Source of the DNA: Paenibacillus wynnii
Lineage (GTDB): Bacteria; Bacillota; Bacilli; Paenibacillales; Paenibacillaceae
Direction: 5' to 3'
Assembly (NCBI RefSeq): GCF_000757885.1
Contig: NZ_JQCR01000002.1
Coordinates: 1,426,001-1,490,000, forward strand
DNA: 64,000 nucleotides
The notes beneath the pieces were generated by a model. It was not told the DNA's origin, searched no databases, and worked only from the letters and a program-made list of their open reading frames with translations. The translations under genes and the position numbers were made by a program. This document shows positions 24,972 to 33,903 of this stretch, piece after piece; within the stretch, counting starts at the first letter, position 1; every line of letters begins with the position of its first letter.

Positions 24972-25956
24972 GAATAATGCCCACGAGTACCCACTGACTA
25001 CCCTCTTCCTCGAATACTAGCCGCAAGCTCTGCCAATCCATACCGGCATATTGCGGATCAAATCCGGCGTAATGATATTCGACTACAATAGCATTTGGAT
25101 AAATATTATGCGCGTTATTAATCGTATTACCCGTACCAATAGACATATTGTAACCGATTTGCGGGGCTGCTGCGAAGTCAGAGCTGTATATAAATCGATC
25201 ATAATAACCGGCAAAGTTCAACAATATAGGATCGCCAGTGCCATCAAAGGAACCCCAGAGATAGGCAGTATTGTCTAAAGGCGCAGTAGTTAAGGAGCTA
25301 TGACTCAGTACACGATCACTTGCTGTGTTCACATAACCGTAAGGGGAGAAACGAACTCCCTGCTGGGAACTCAAAGCTGCCAATGCGCTCCAATCTTCAT
25401 TCTTAAGTGCCGCCACTGCCGCATCTGCCGTGGTTTGAATAATCAACTTAGCTGCGGATGGGATAAGCGGCATCGCTATGGAGGCTGTCCATGTTGAAGC
25501 ATTCCAGGATACCGTCCCACCCATGCTTTCAGCGGAGAAGCGCAGAGGAATATAGATTCGGCCGTTCCGAAGTTCTGCAGGGACGTCAAGAGTTACGGGA
25601 TTGCCGTCTTTAAAAGCTGCAGTACTACCGGCTGTCATCCGAGCCTTATGCACGCCTCGAGCAACCGTTGCGGTCAGGGTTGCCTTATTCCAAGTCACTG
25701 CTGCACCCATACCCTCTGCCACTCCTCTAAGAGGCACCATTACTCTACCCTGCTTTAGATAAGGAGTATCAGTAAGGGATAGCTTTATGCCGTTAACTTT
25801 AACTATAGGAGTCTTAACTGTGACAGAAACAGCTGCGGCACTTATTGGGGCAGATGCAGCCTGAGCCAGAACCGGATGTTCACCCGCGTATAAACCCCCA
25901 CATGAGATCAGAACGCCCAAGCCCAATACCCCTGCAAACTTACTCTTAATCGTCAT
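24952..25956 (-). CDS. Secreted stalk (copper-amine-oxidase N-terminal) domain protein
   Basis: This 334-residue exported protein has a signal peptide, two copies of the stalk/CAO-N motif (INGIKLSLTDTPYL-type strand, VPLRGVAEGMGAAVTWNKAT and IPLRFSAESMGGTVSWNAST) at about residues 50-165, and a C-terminal domain of about 150 residues rich in Tyr and Trp that I do not recognise. The start is ATG at 25956, preceded by GGAGGG; upstream in-frame codons would hide the signal peptide. The domain is common in Paenibacillus wall-associated proteins; enzymatic amine oxidation is not implied. Confidence 0.85.
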   Translation of the reverse strand: MTIKSKFAGVLGLGVLISCGGLYAGEHPVLAQAASAPISAAAVSVTVKTPIVKVNGIKLSLTDTPYLKQGRVMVPLRGVAEGMGAAVTWNKATLTATVARGVHKARMTAGSTAAFKDGNPVTLDVPAELRNGRIYIPLRFSAESMGGTVSWNASTWTASIAMPLIPSAAKLIIQTTADAAVAALKNEDWSALAALSSQQGVRFSPYGYVNTASDRVLSHSSLTTAPLDNTAYLWGSFDGTGDPILLNFAGYYDRFIYSSDFAAAPQIGYNMSIGTGNTINNAHNIYPNAIVVEYHYAGFDPQYAGMDWQSLRLVFEEEGSQWVLVGIIHDQWTI

Positions 25957-26095
25957 CCTTAACCCTCCTGTCAAAGTTGGTTTGTAATCCGTGTTTGATA
26001 ATGATAACGTTGTCTTATAGTATAAGACGCAACTCTTTTTCAAAAGGTTACGCTGCAATTTGGTATATAGCCAACAAACTTTTGGAGGGATGCAC

Positions 26096-26983
26096 ATGAA
26101 TGTGGAAGAACTGTCAAGAACTGGACAGGTTAGTAAGGCGGAGCAATGGGAACAGGCACTTCATTTACTTTATATCAACTTTCAGGACTATAGTAAGGCT
26201 GCGCTTAAAAAGTTTGATGAAGAAGACATTCATCAGGCACGGGTGAACAGCCGTAAGCTTCTTACTCTGTTAGCCATTCTGGATCCAAGTCACTCTTCAG
26301 GGTTATACCCATACTTCAAAAAAGCGCAAAAGCTGCTGGGTAAGGTTAGGGACGATGACGTACTCATTGATTCTTTTAAAAAAAGACGGAAACACTCCAA
26401 AGAAGCCGAGGACACAAAAAGCGCCGAGCTTCTAAAAGCTGTAATCAACTACCAGAAGGAAAAACGCAAAAAACATCGTCAAAGGCTCGCTGATGAGCTG
26501 CCTAAGCTATTAGGAAAAAAGCTGGATGAACAATGGAACACCTTCCTAACAGCGCTATTGAAACCCCTGGTAGCGAAGAGAGATGCCAATGTTGTTATGC
26601 GAGAGCTTGAGGTTGCTTTTGAACAAAAGAAACAATCATGCAGAGCTTTATTTCGGAGACCTGAAGGAGACTCAGAGGAAGCGTATGAAGCACTGCATCA
26701 ATTGCGAATTGGGGCCAAAGAGCTTCGGTACACAGCCAATGCTGCTGCCTTTGCGCTGAATCAGAAATTCCATACTCATGAGCAAATTTATTCGGAGATA
26801 CAAGGACAGCTCGGACAGATTAATGATAAGCGGGTATGGCTCCAGACTTTGAACCGTATTGGACGCGAGGAGTTGGATATCAGCAAAAAAACTTGGGAAG
26901 TCTTCACTGACACTCTTAAAGCAGAGGTTCTGGATGCTTTACATCAGGAGGATATAGCTAATCTCATAGGCAAGTCCAAATAA
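26096..26983 (+). CDS. CHAD domain protein
   Basis: This 295-residue all-helical, strongly basic protein carries the CHAD pattern of conserved histidines and charged residues: HQARVNSRKLLTLL near residue 47, GKVRDDDVLIDSF near 80 and LHQLRIGAKELRYTANA near 200. CHAD domains bind polyphosphate and are often next to polyphosphate or metal-phosphate genes, but none is near. GGAGGG ends 5 nt before the ATG chosen. The gene is monocistronic, with a terminator 15 bp after it. Confidence 0.88.
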   Translation: MNVEELSRTGQVSKAEQWEQALHLLYINFQDYSKAALKKFDEEDIHQARVNSRKLLTLLAILDPSHSSGLYPYFKKAQKLLGKVRDDDVLIDSFKKRRKHSKEAEDTKSAELLKAVINYQKEKRKKHRQRLADELPKLLGKKLDEQWNTFLTALLKPLVAKRDANVVMRELEVAFEQKKQSCRALFRRPEGDSEEAYEALHQLRIGAKELRYTANAAAFALNQKFHTHEQIYSEIQGQLGQINDKRVWLQTLNRIGREELDISKKTWEVFTDTLKAEVLDALHQEDIANLIGKSK

Positions 26984-26997
26984 TATGGAATTAATAA

Positions 26998-27036
26998 ACA
27001 GGCAGGGGTCCTTCATAGATACCCTACCTGTTTTTT
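26998..27036 (+). terminator. Terminator of the CHAD gene
   Basis: ACAGG-C-AGGGGT pairs with TACCCT-A-CCTGT around a short loop and is followed by six T (27031-27036). Confidence 0.88.
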
Positions 27037-27043
27037 ATATTTA

Positions 27044-27379
27044 TTAAATCGCTTTCCGATCAAGCAGTTGCTTATTCAACAGGCTTTGATAGACCGACTT
27101 TGGGCGTAAGCCTACCAGCTTCTCCATGGGTTGGCCGTCCTTGTACACTATGACTGTAGGCATGCTCATCACACCTGCTTCCGCTGCCAGTTCGGGCAAT
27201 TCGTCACAGTCCACCTTAACAACAGTCACCTCGTCACCATATTCCTGATGAAGCTCCTCCAACAAAGGCAGCAGCACCTTGCAGGGAGGACACCACGCCG
27301 CACCATAGTCCACTAAGACTATTCCGCCCCGCTGTAACTCTGTATGCAGCCATTCGGCACTATTCGCTTGTATTGTCAA
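27044..27379 (-). CDS. Thioredoxin-family protein
   Basis: This 111-residue cytoplasmic protein has active site WCPPC (Cys30 and Cys33), a cis-proline segment SMPTVIVYKDGQ, and normal length. The CPPC centre instead of CGPC suggests a different redox potential from housekeeping thioredoxin. It overlaps the merR stop by 4 bp, so it is translated with and controlled by that regulator. Confidence 0.92.
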   Translation of the reverse strand: MTIQANSAEWLHTELQRGGIVLVDYGAAWCPPCKVLLPLLEELHQEYGDEVTVVKVDCDELPELAAEAGVMSMPTVIVYKDGQPMEKLVGLRPKSVYQSLLNKQLLDRKAI

Positions 27380-27741
27380 TTCGATTCCCTCCTTTGTTCT
27401 AGCATAATTGAAGCCATACGCTCCTCCAAATTATGCTTGATCTGATTCAACTCCAATAGCTGGCGTTCAATATCTGCAAGCTTGCTCTCGTATAGAGGCA
27501 TCACTTCTGCGCAGAAGGCCTCTTTGTTCCTGAGCACACAGTGCAGAAATCCAGCGATTTGTTCCGTTGACAGACCCAAATTCAAATATAGCTTAATCGT
27601 TTCAACTGTCTCCACAGCAAGTGGTGAATACTCCCTATATCCGTTGGCCTGACGGACCGGTGTAATCAATCCCTGACTTTCATAATATCGCAATGACCGA
27701 ACGCTAACGCCAGTCAGTGTTGCAAGCTCACCTATTTTCAT
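27376..27741 (-). CDS. MerR-family regulator
   Basis: This 121-residue regulator has the N-terminal winged helix MKIGELATLTGVSVRSLRYYESQGLI, a coiled-coil dimerisation helix and cysteines 68 and 77 (FLHCVLRNKEAFC). Thiol sensing is plausible given the thioredoxin downstream, but the inducer is unknown. The effector domain is short, so a large drug-binding domain is absent. Confidence 0.92.
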   Translation of the reverse strand: MKIGELATLTGVSVRSLRYYESQGLITPVRQANGYREYSPLAVETVETIKLYLNLGLSTEQIAGFLHCVLRNKEAFCAEVMPLYESKLADIERQLLELNQIKHNLEERMASIMLEQRRESN

Positions 27742-27779
27742 GGCAGTCTCCCCGGGTTCATGAGAAATGGTCTAAACAT

Positions 27780-27811
27780 AGTATAAACCCTGACACCAGT
27801 GTTAAGGTCAA
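27780..27811 (-). promoter_or_regulatory. MerR-type long-spacer promoter and operator
   Basis: On the minus strand TTGACC (27811-27806) and TATACT (27785-27780) are 20 bp apart, the over-long spacing that MerR proteins correct by twisting DNA. The spacer holds the dyad CCTTAACACTGGTGTCAGGG-like operator. It is 38 bp from the merR start, so the merR-thioredoxin pair is almost certainly autoregulated. Confidence 0.85.
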
Positions 27812-27834
27812 CACTTTTCCATATCATTTTCCAA

Positions 27835-29031
27835 CTATTCAATCATTGTTCCGGAAGCCCCATAATCCTTGATGTCGATTTTCACCTCATACGTAATCGG
27901 AGTGTGGCTAAAAGTATCATCCCAATTCTCCTTCACCTTGTTCCATACGTCCGGGTGTTGGATATGCAGGATTCTTCCAAATTCAGCAGCATCTACATGG
28001 AATTCTCCTTGCATTTTAGCCACTGTTTTTTGAATCATCTCTTTCACATGCTTCTCCAGCACTCTCTCATCTTTCTTTATACGAGACTCGTCTAATGGCT
28101 CTCCGCCGGGAACGAACATCTCAATATATCTTCCTGTTGATTCTACCTTTACCTGAAAAGAGATATCGTCACCCTTTACCTTTGCCTTGATTTTACTACC
28201 TATAGTCTTAATCTCATACGTAATAAGTTTATCATCCTCTGCATCATGCATCTTAAGCACTCCACCCTTACCCCTACCCGTAAGCCAAATCAGGCCCTCC
28301 ACCCCAGACTCATCGAGAAAACCGACTAGCTTTCCTGTTTCTCCTTTAATTACGCCGGCTCCAGCAAACTTGGGCTCTTTGCCTGAACTGATAACGTTCT
28401 GCACTATAAAGCTGGTCTTCCCATGTAACGGGCCAATTAATTTAGCTAAAGATAAAGGCTCCCATATCCGGGTGTTCCGATCTCGGTTGTTATAAATGCC
28501 TTTAAGCACCAATGCAGGAATTTGATTCGGTAGTGCTTGACCCAGTACCTCGCTGGCCTTTCCTTTGCTGACCAGCACCAGTACACTTAGTCGAATATCA
28601 TTATCACGGGTGAAGAAATCTATAAGCTCGGCGAGATTAGTTGTACGTGCAAGCGACTCTCCGATCACAATGGTTTTCAGGTGATGTCCAACGGGGTTAC
28701 GGTTCGTACGCAGTGATAGTTCCCGGATAGTCTCGAAGATAGAGTCCCCTGTATCAGACATATTGTAGTAAATTTTAGATTGGGTCCCATCTCTCTTGGA
28801 GCCAGATGATGAGCCTTCGGGAATAATAAATTGATAGGTACAGGTTATCTTATTCCGTTTCGGATATTTACCGCCCTTTTTCTCAAATTCTTTTTCCATT
28901 CCAGTTTCATCTGCAGCGTCCAGAGCAATACCTACCTGTATATTTAAATCCTCAATGGGCGAACTACTCCAGCAACCAGAAAGCAGAATACATCCTGCCA
29001 GCAGCAAAAGGATTACTCCCCTGCGTCTCAT
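27835..29031 (-). CDS. Ger(x)C spore germination lipoprotein, operon 2
   Basis: This 398-residue C subunit has a lipoprotein signal MRRRGVILLLLAGCILLSGCW, with lipobox LLSGC, and the standard three-domain GerC body. The ATG at 29031 has AAGGAGGG upstream and overlaps the gerB stop as ATGA. An internal segment around residues 55-75 (KKGGKYPKRNK and SGSKRDGTQSK) is unusually basic compared with the operon 1 paralogue. Confidence 0.91.
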   Translation of the reverse strand: MRRRGVILLLLAGCILLSGCWSSSPIEDLNIQVGIALDAADETGMEKEFEKKGGKYPKRNKITCTYQFIIPEGSSSGSKRDGTQSKIYYNMSDTGDSIFETIRELSLRTNRNPVGHHLKTIVIGESLARTTNLAELIDFFTRDNDIRLSVLVLVSKGKASEVLGQALPNQIPALVLKGIYNNRDRNTRIWEPLSLAKLIGPLHGKTSFIVQNVISSGKEPKFAGAGVIKGETGKLVGFLDESGVEGLIWLTGRGKGGVLKMHDAEDDKLITYEIKTIGSKIKAKVKGDDISFQVKVESTGRYIEMFVPGGEPLDESRIKKDERVLEKHVKEMIQKTVAKMQGEFHVDAAEFGRILHIQHPDVWNKVKENWDDTFSHTPITYEVKIDIKDYGASGTMIE

Positions 29032-30134
29032 GATCCTACCCTCCTTAAACGTGCGATGAGTAACATTGGCAAAGGCAGGAGCCCAAATAATATAATGGCC
29101 CAATTCCCATTCGCCGCCCCAAGTTTAAATAACCCATTAATATTGGGTGGAAGCTGGGAAAATATATACATTAATGGCAGGAGGGCAAATAGGACATTGT
29201 GAAATTTCCTATTTATGGTTTGAGATAAGCCTAAAGCCGCACCATAAAAGCTAATGCAGAACAAGCAGAAAATTTGCATGATCCAGATCGACATCAGCAG
29301 GGACTCAAAACGTTCAAATATAAGATAATTCACCTCAAAGCTGCGTATCAAATCAAGGAATGGCCAAGTTCGAGTGGTGACCCCATCAACGGAAAAAGCA
29401 CCGATTGTCAAGACAACAGCTACAACATAAAAAACTGTTGCTATAGCCGTCCCTCCAACTATAACCTTCACAGCTTTCTTTGGCTTCTCCATAAAAGCAG
29501 TAAGAAAAAGCATAGCTTCCCCTAATGTAAAGGTAACTTCTGCTGGTTTAATTCCCTTCAATACCGGCCCTATTCCCTCACCTAGGACGGGCCGTAAATT
29601 ATTAAGATCAAAAACCTCCAGACTAATTAGGCAAACTCCAAAGAAAATCGTCCATGTAATCGGAACGATCAGCCTGCACAACCGGGAAACTGCATTGATT
29701 CCTCCCCTGCATAAGTAGAGGGCAATCCACATAAATGAGGCACCTATAGCCCAGGCCGGTGTTCCCTCAAGCAGAAAGAAACCCGTTACCTCCTGTACGG
29801 TTCGCACTTCAAAACTGGCAATAGATAAAAAATACGCAACGATAACTATATTTAGACATGCTCCCAGCGGCTTGCCAATAATTTTCCTGGAAAATTGGAA
29901 GAAGCTCTCACCTGGAAACCGCTGACACAACTTGACCATTATGATCCCTGTCAACATCGAAGCTATACCACCCAAGATAACAGATATCCATACATCGGGC
30001 GTCCCCGCAGCCTCCACCATTGTGCGGGGAAGCGTTAAAATACCTGCACCCACTATATAATTGACCATAACAATCGTCGCTTGACCGGCGCTTATTTTAT
30101 CACGTGGCTTAGTATACATATTCTTAACCTCCAT
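29028..30134 (-). CDS. GerAB-type spore germination permease, operon 2
   Basis: This 368-residue APC-superfamily B subunit starts with KISAGQATIVMVNYIVGAGILTLPRTM and has about ten membrane helices. The glycine-rich GAGILTLPR in helix 1 matches amino-acid-binding sites in this superfamily. It is 14 bp downstream of the A gene and overlaps the C gene. Confidence 0.91.
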   Translation of the reverse strand: MEVKNMYTKPRDKISAGQATIVMVNYIVGAGILTLPRTMVEAAGTPDVWISVILGGIASMLTGIIMVKLCQRFPGESFFQFSRKIIGKPLGACLNIVIVAYFLSIASFEVRTVQEVTGFFLLEGTPAWAIGASFMWIALYLCRGGINAVSRLCRLIVPITWTIFFGVCLISLEVFDLNNLRPVLGEGIGPVLKGIKPAEVTFTLGEAMLFLTAFMEKPKKAVKVIVGGTAIATVFYVVAVVLTIGAFSVDGVTTRTWPFLDLIRSFEVNYLIFERFESLLMSIWIMQIFCLFCISFYGAALGLSQTINRKFHNVLFALLPLMYIFSQLPPNINGLFKLGAANGNWAIILFGLLPLPMLLIARLRRVGS

Positions 30135-30148
30135 GTTGCCCTAATTTC

Positions 30149-31912
30149 TTAACCCTTTCTAATAGGGTTCTTTGGTTTCAGTAGGGTCGGTCTGCGTTTC
30201 ATAAATTGCAGCGGCATTCTTATAAAGAAATCTTTCCAGTCACTCATACGATAAGGTACCGACATCCCTACATAAGGCACCCCAAAACTCTTCAGTTTGA
30301 TTAGATGGGCGACCAGTAGAAGAAAGAATAAAATAACCCCATACAACCCGAACATAGCTGCAGAGAACATAGCTGCGAATCTTAGCAACCGCAAGGTAAT
30401 ACCGGCGCTATACATGGGCATAGAGAAAGAGGAAATCGCCGTTACTGCTACAACGATTACAAGGATTGGGCTGACAATCCCTGCCTCCACCGCAGCTTGG
30501 CCAATAATGAGGCCGCCGACGATTCCCATCGCTGGGCCTATAGGTTTAGGAAGCCTCAAGCCAGCCTCTCTTAATATTTCTATAGAAATTTCCATGATCA
30601 GTGCTTCAATTAATACAGGGAATGGTACTCCCTGACGGGAACTAAGAATGGAAATAATTAGTTTGGTAGGAATAAGCCCAGGGTGGAAGGACAGGAAAGA
30701 AATGTACAAAGAAGGCCCGAACAGGGATATAAATGCCGCAAAAAAGCGGAGTAAACGAAGCATTGAGCCCGGTAACCACCTGTCATAATAGTCCTCTGGA
30801 GATTGCAGTAGCATGCTGAATGTAACGGGCATTATCAACGCAAACGGTGTTCCGTCAAGAAGTATCGCGACTCTACCCTCCAGCAGTGCGGCCATTACAC
30901 GGTCTGGCCTCTCGGTATTCTGAATTTGCTGGAAGGGACTGAGATAATTGTCTTCAATCAGCTGCTCCACAAAACCTGATTCCTGAACATCATCTATATC
31001 TATGGTTCGAATTCTTCGCTCTACTTCCTCAACAAGCTCCTGATTCGCAATATCCTTCATATAAGTCATAACCAATTCTTTCTGTACCCTTTTTCCTACG
31101 GTAAAAGAAATCATAGCAAGTTCTGTAGTTTTCCCATGCCTGCGCAGCATTGACGTATTGTCACTAAGTGTCTCATTGAATCCGATCCGCGGACCGCGCA
31201 ATAGCGCTTCTGAGATAGGTTCCTCTCCTCCTCTTGTTCTACCGTTGGAGGTCCCTAGTACAAATACCTCCTTCATGCCATCCACCATCAGAACTGCTGC
31301 ACCAAAGAGAACTTTCTGCAGTGATTTTATTAAATGATCGGTATATTCGATCTCCGAGGCTGTAATCACTTGATTTACTATAATGTCTTTCAGAGATGCT
31401 TCCTCCGGAGCGTATGTCATCCCCTCAAAGGGGCGGTCAGCATACATTAAAGGTTTCAAAATATCGTGGTCCATTCCCTCCTTGTCCGTAAGCCCTGCCA
31501 AAAAGAAGAGTGCCGCCTTAATCTTTAAAGGACCAATGTAAAATTCCCGCACATTAACATCTGACATATCCATACTTATGTCCTTAAATTGTTGAAGATC
31601 TTCCTGAAAGCGTCCAGTAAATACCTCGGCCGAGGCCTCTTCCTCTTTGCCAAATCCAGTATTTGTTTGGACATTGTCTCTATTTTCACCGGAGGATGGA
31701 GTGCTCTTCTGTACCTTTTCTCCAGGTTTCTGTGCACTTGGAACCCCGCCACCCTTACGGCCTGCTGCTTTGATTCCTCTCTGGCTCATTTGCTCTTCCT
31801 TCAGTTCAAGCCACTTTACAGCAATGGTTATAGCAACTGGGACGACGAGGATAAACAGTCCCTGGATAAGCACTGCCCAACTTGGAAAGAAGTCCATAAT
31901 CGTATTCCACAC
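30149..31912 (-). CDS. Ger(x)A spore germination protein with extra N-terminal anchor, operon 2
   Basis: The start is placed at GTG 31912, because AAAGGAGG lies 8 nt upstream and the likely promoter covers the longer ATG start. The 587-residue product has an added N-terminal membrane helix (WAVLIQGLFILVVPVAITIAV), then a basic, Gly/Ser-rich linker of about 55 residues, before the normal GerA body with ERPDRVMAALLEGRVAILLDG and the C-terminal membrane domain. The operon 1 paralogue is 513 residues and lacks this extension. It is first in the order A-B-C. Confidence 0.9.
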   Translation of the reverse strand: MWNTIMDFFPSWAVLIQGLFILVVPVAITIAVKWLELKEEQMSQRGIKAAGRKGGGVPSAQKPGEKVQKSTPSSGENRDNVQTNTGFGKEEEASAEVFTGRFQEDLQQFKDISMDMSDVNVREFYIGPLKIKAALFFLAGLTDKEGMDHDILKPLMYADRPFEGMTYAPEEASLKDIIVNQVITASEIEYTDHLIKSLQKVLFGAAVLMVDGMKEVFVLGTSNGRTRGGEEPISEALLRGPRIGFNETLSDNTSMLRRHGKTTELAMISFTVGKRVQKELVMTYMKDIANQELVEEVERRIRTIDIDDVQESGFVEQLIEDNYLSPFQQIQNTERPDRVMAALLEGRVAILLDGTPFALIMPVTFSMLLQSPEDYYDRWLPGSMLRLLRFFAAFISLFGPSLYISFLSFHPGLIPTKLIISILSSRQGVPFPVLIEALIMEISIEILREAGLRLPKPIGPAMGIVGGLIIGQAAVEAGIVSPILVIVVAVTAISSFSMPMYSAGITLRLLRFAAMFSAAMFGLYGVILFFLLLVAHLIKLKSFGVPYVGMSVPYRMSDWKDFFIRMPLQFMKRRPTLLKPKNPIRKG

Positions 31913-31944
31913 TATGATTGCCTCCTTTATATAGCTCGTTGACC

Positions 31945-31973
31945 TATTTTTACCAAAGCGGAGCAATTCATGC
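31945..31973 (-). promoter_or_regulatory. Forespore-type promoter candidate, germination operon 2
   Basis: On the minus strand GCATG (31973-31969) is followed after 14 bp by GGTAAAAATA (31954-31945), a full match to the sigma-F -10 pattern GGnnAnAnTR. Spacing is one short and the -35 box has one mismatch. It lies 33 bp upstream of the GTG start. Confidence 0.45.
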
Positions 31974-32063
31974 ATACAAAGAGGAACAGCACAAAAAAGA
32001 GCCCAACCGCAGCTTTCGCTACAGTTGAGCTCTATATTAAACCCTTATTAATTAGTCCAAAGT

Positions 32064-32699
32064 CTACAACTTTGCAGCTGCCCACAAGGCACCTTGGCGG
32101 ATCATTTGTCGAAAAGGTGCTACGGAGAAAGAAGGCAAATGATGACCCGGCATTAAATAGACCACACGTCCTAAACCGAACTCATGGCACCAAGCCGCCT
32201 GTCTCATCTCACCGTCATGTGGATATTCTGCAAGTACCGTTGTTTTCAGATAAGGATGTTGTTCAAAATAGTACGGCTCCTCATCTATTACGAAGTCCCC
32301 AATTCCCTGCATGATCGGATGCTCTGGTTCAGTAATGGTAACCGACAAAGCAGTATACTCCGGGTGATGCGTAAATCGTGCACCCAGCATAAGGCCAAGC
32401 TCTTGATTACTCTGCAAGGAGATGCCGTTATGGATGACCAGCAGTCCACCGCCGCCTGCCACATAGGACAACAATGCGGCAACCTGTTCCTGCGGAAGCG
32501 GGTGATCCGAAAATTCGTTATAGGATATAACGAGTGGATAAGCGCTAAGAGCTTCCTCATTAAACATAGTAAGATCTTCGGTACAAGTTACCTCTATGTC
32601 ATTCTCAAGGATGTTACTTAGCTCTCCGTCCACACCTGCAAAAGGATGGTATTTCACCTCTGAATAACTACCTACAGCGAGAGCTTTTATCCTAGCCAT
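32064..32699 (-). CDS. ThuA-like (trehalose-utilisation domain) protein
   Basis: This 211-residue protein has a class-I glutamine-amidotransferase-like fold as in ThuA: LVISYNEFSDHPLPQEQVAALLSYVAGGGGLLVIHNG and a HHPEYTALSVTITEPEHPIMQGIGDF segment. ThuA homologues act in keto-sugar metabolism. ATG 32699 is preferred, with a GGGAAGG site upstream, over a GTG at 32735 that touches the SDR stop. It follows the SDR gene and probably shares its transcript. Confidence 0.82.
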   Translation of the reverse strand: MARIKALAVGSYSEVKYHPFAGVDGELSNILENDIEVTCTEDLTMFNEEALSAYPLVISYNEFSDHPLPQEQVAALLSYVAGGGGLLVIHNGISLQSNQELGLMLGARFTHHPEYTALSVTITEPEHPIMQGIGDFVIDEEPYYFEQHPYLKTTVLAEYPHDGEMRQAAWCHEFGLGRVVYLMPGHHLPSFSVAPFRQMIRQGALWAAAKL

Positions 32700-32735
32700 C
32701 TGATCAACGCCTTCCCTGTTATGAGTTGGATTCAC

Positions 32736-33458
32736 TTACCAAGGCCAAGGATTTCCATCCAGATCCAGGTAAGCCGGTTCTTGACCCAGATATTTCTGGG
32801 CATCCTGAACTATCGTCATAATCTTGCTTGCTGACTCATCTGGAGGCGTGGTAGCTTCCTCATTTTTCTGGCCGTTCATGTAGCTCTGCAACCAGCCCGG
32901 ATGGAATACCATAACCTGCCCGCCCAGTTCCTTAAGATGATTATGCATCAAGGAGGATTGCATATTGAGCGCACTCTTGGACATACAGTAACCATACATA
33001 TTAGTGCGTTGATTCCGACTGATACTGCCCGCCTCCGAGGAGATATTCACAATAAGCTTACGGGATCCTTGCAGCAGCAGACCCATCAGTGCATTACTAA
33101 CCCGCAGAGCGCCTAAGGTATTGACGTTATAAAGGCGACTTATAACCTCATAATCCAATTCCACAAGCATCGTGGCATCATCATCCTTATGGATAATACC
33201 GGCGTTGTTTACGATGAGATCCACATGGCGGGTTTTGCCGGCAATGAGACGCGCCGCCCGTTTGACACTAACATCACTGCCGATATCCAATGGAACCAGC
33301 TCCAGCTGGTCAGGGTATGTATCCTTTAATGCCGTTAACTCTTCCGACTCCTCCATGTACTGTCCAGCGAATACCGTATAATCATGTTTCAAAAGCCACT
33401 CCGAAATATAAAATCCCAGACCCCGGTCGGCACCCGTTACACAAGCGGTTTTTTTCAT
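32736..33458 (-). CDS. SDR-family NAD(P)-dependent oxidoreductase
   Basis: This 240-residue short-chain dehydrogenase has the nucleotide motif TGADRGLGFYIS near residue 8, NNAG near residue 86, the catalytic serine in NISSEAGS and the YCMSK tyrosine-lysine pair. It is first of a two-gene unit with the ThuA-like gene; both families recur in sugar-acid or polyol metabolism and lacZ is close by. The substrate is unknown. Confidence 0.87.
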   Translation of the reverse strand: MKKTACVTGADRGLGFYISEWLLKHDYTVFAGQYMEESEELTALKDTYPDQLELVPLDIGSDVSVKRAARLIAGKTRHVDLIVNNAGIIHKDDDATMLVELDYEVISRLYNVNTLGALRVSNALMGLLLQGSRKLIVNISSEAGSISRNQRTNMYGYCMSKSALNMQSSLMHNHLKELGGQVMVFHPGWLQSYMNGQKNEEATTPPDESASKIMTIVQDAQKYLGQEPAYLDLDGNPWPW

Positions 33459-33769
33459 TTAACGTGGACACTCCTTATCTATTAAAGACATGATCGTGTG
33501 ATTGCATCTTTCTCACCTTAGCACGATGTAAGCGTTTTTTCAACGCCCCTACTGCCCATCAGCATTGCTCACTGAAGCAAAGAAAGAGCATCCTGCACCA
33601 ACGAGGATCATAACCGTCAATAAATAAGGATTTAACTCATTTTTCCATTATTACCGCCTTATTTTGTGCCTATTTCAGCCAAAATGAAGTTTTTCCGTTT
33701 TTTACAAATGGCTACCCAAAGAGTATGATTCGGATTAAATCCAAACTAAATGAATATACGCCGACAGCT
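33459..33769. other. Divergent intergenic region, SDR / sigma-like gene
   Basis: These 311 bp carry no open frame worth calling. They must hold the leftward SDR promoter and the rightward promoter for the structured leader that starts near 33770. No clear consensus promoter was assigned. Confidence 0.4.
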
Positions 33770-33882
33770 AACCTCGTAAGCATCATAAGAGAGAACCATG
33801 ATCCGCTAGCTTATACGCGAGGTTTACGATAACTGCGCCTATAAACCGCAAGCAGAGGTCCTCCTCTGTATAGCGGTTTTTT
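33770..33882 (+). promoter_or_regulatory. Structured leader with terminator, attenuator-like
   Basis: A long bulged stem forms from AACCTCG (33770-33776) with CGAGGTT (33818-33824), TAAGC (33777-33781) with GCTTA (33809-33813), and ATCAT (33782-33786) with ATGAT (33798-33802), closed by a purine-rich 11-nt loop (AAGAGAGAACC). Nineteen nt later a terminator follows: AAACCGC (33843-33849) with GCGGTTT (33873-33879), inner CAGAGG/CCTCTG, and a T-run. The gene starts 22 nt after it. No gene precedes it on this strand, so the terminator is best read as conditional. It matches no riboswitch class I know. Confidence 0.6.
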
Positions 33883-33903
33883 GTGCCGAAAGGAAAGTGT
33901 AGA

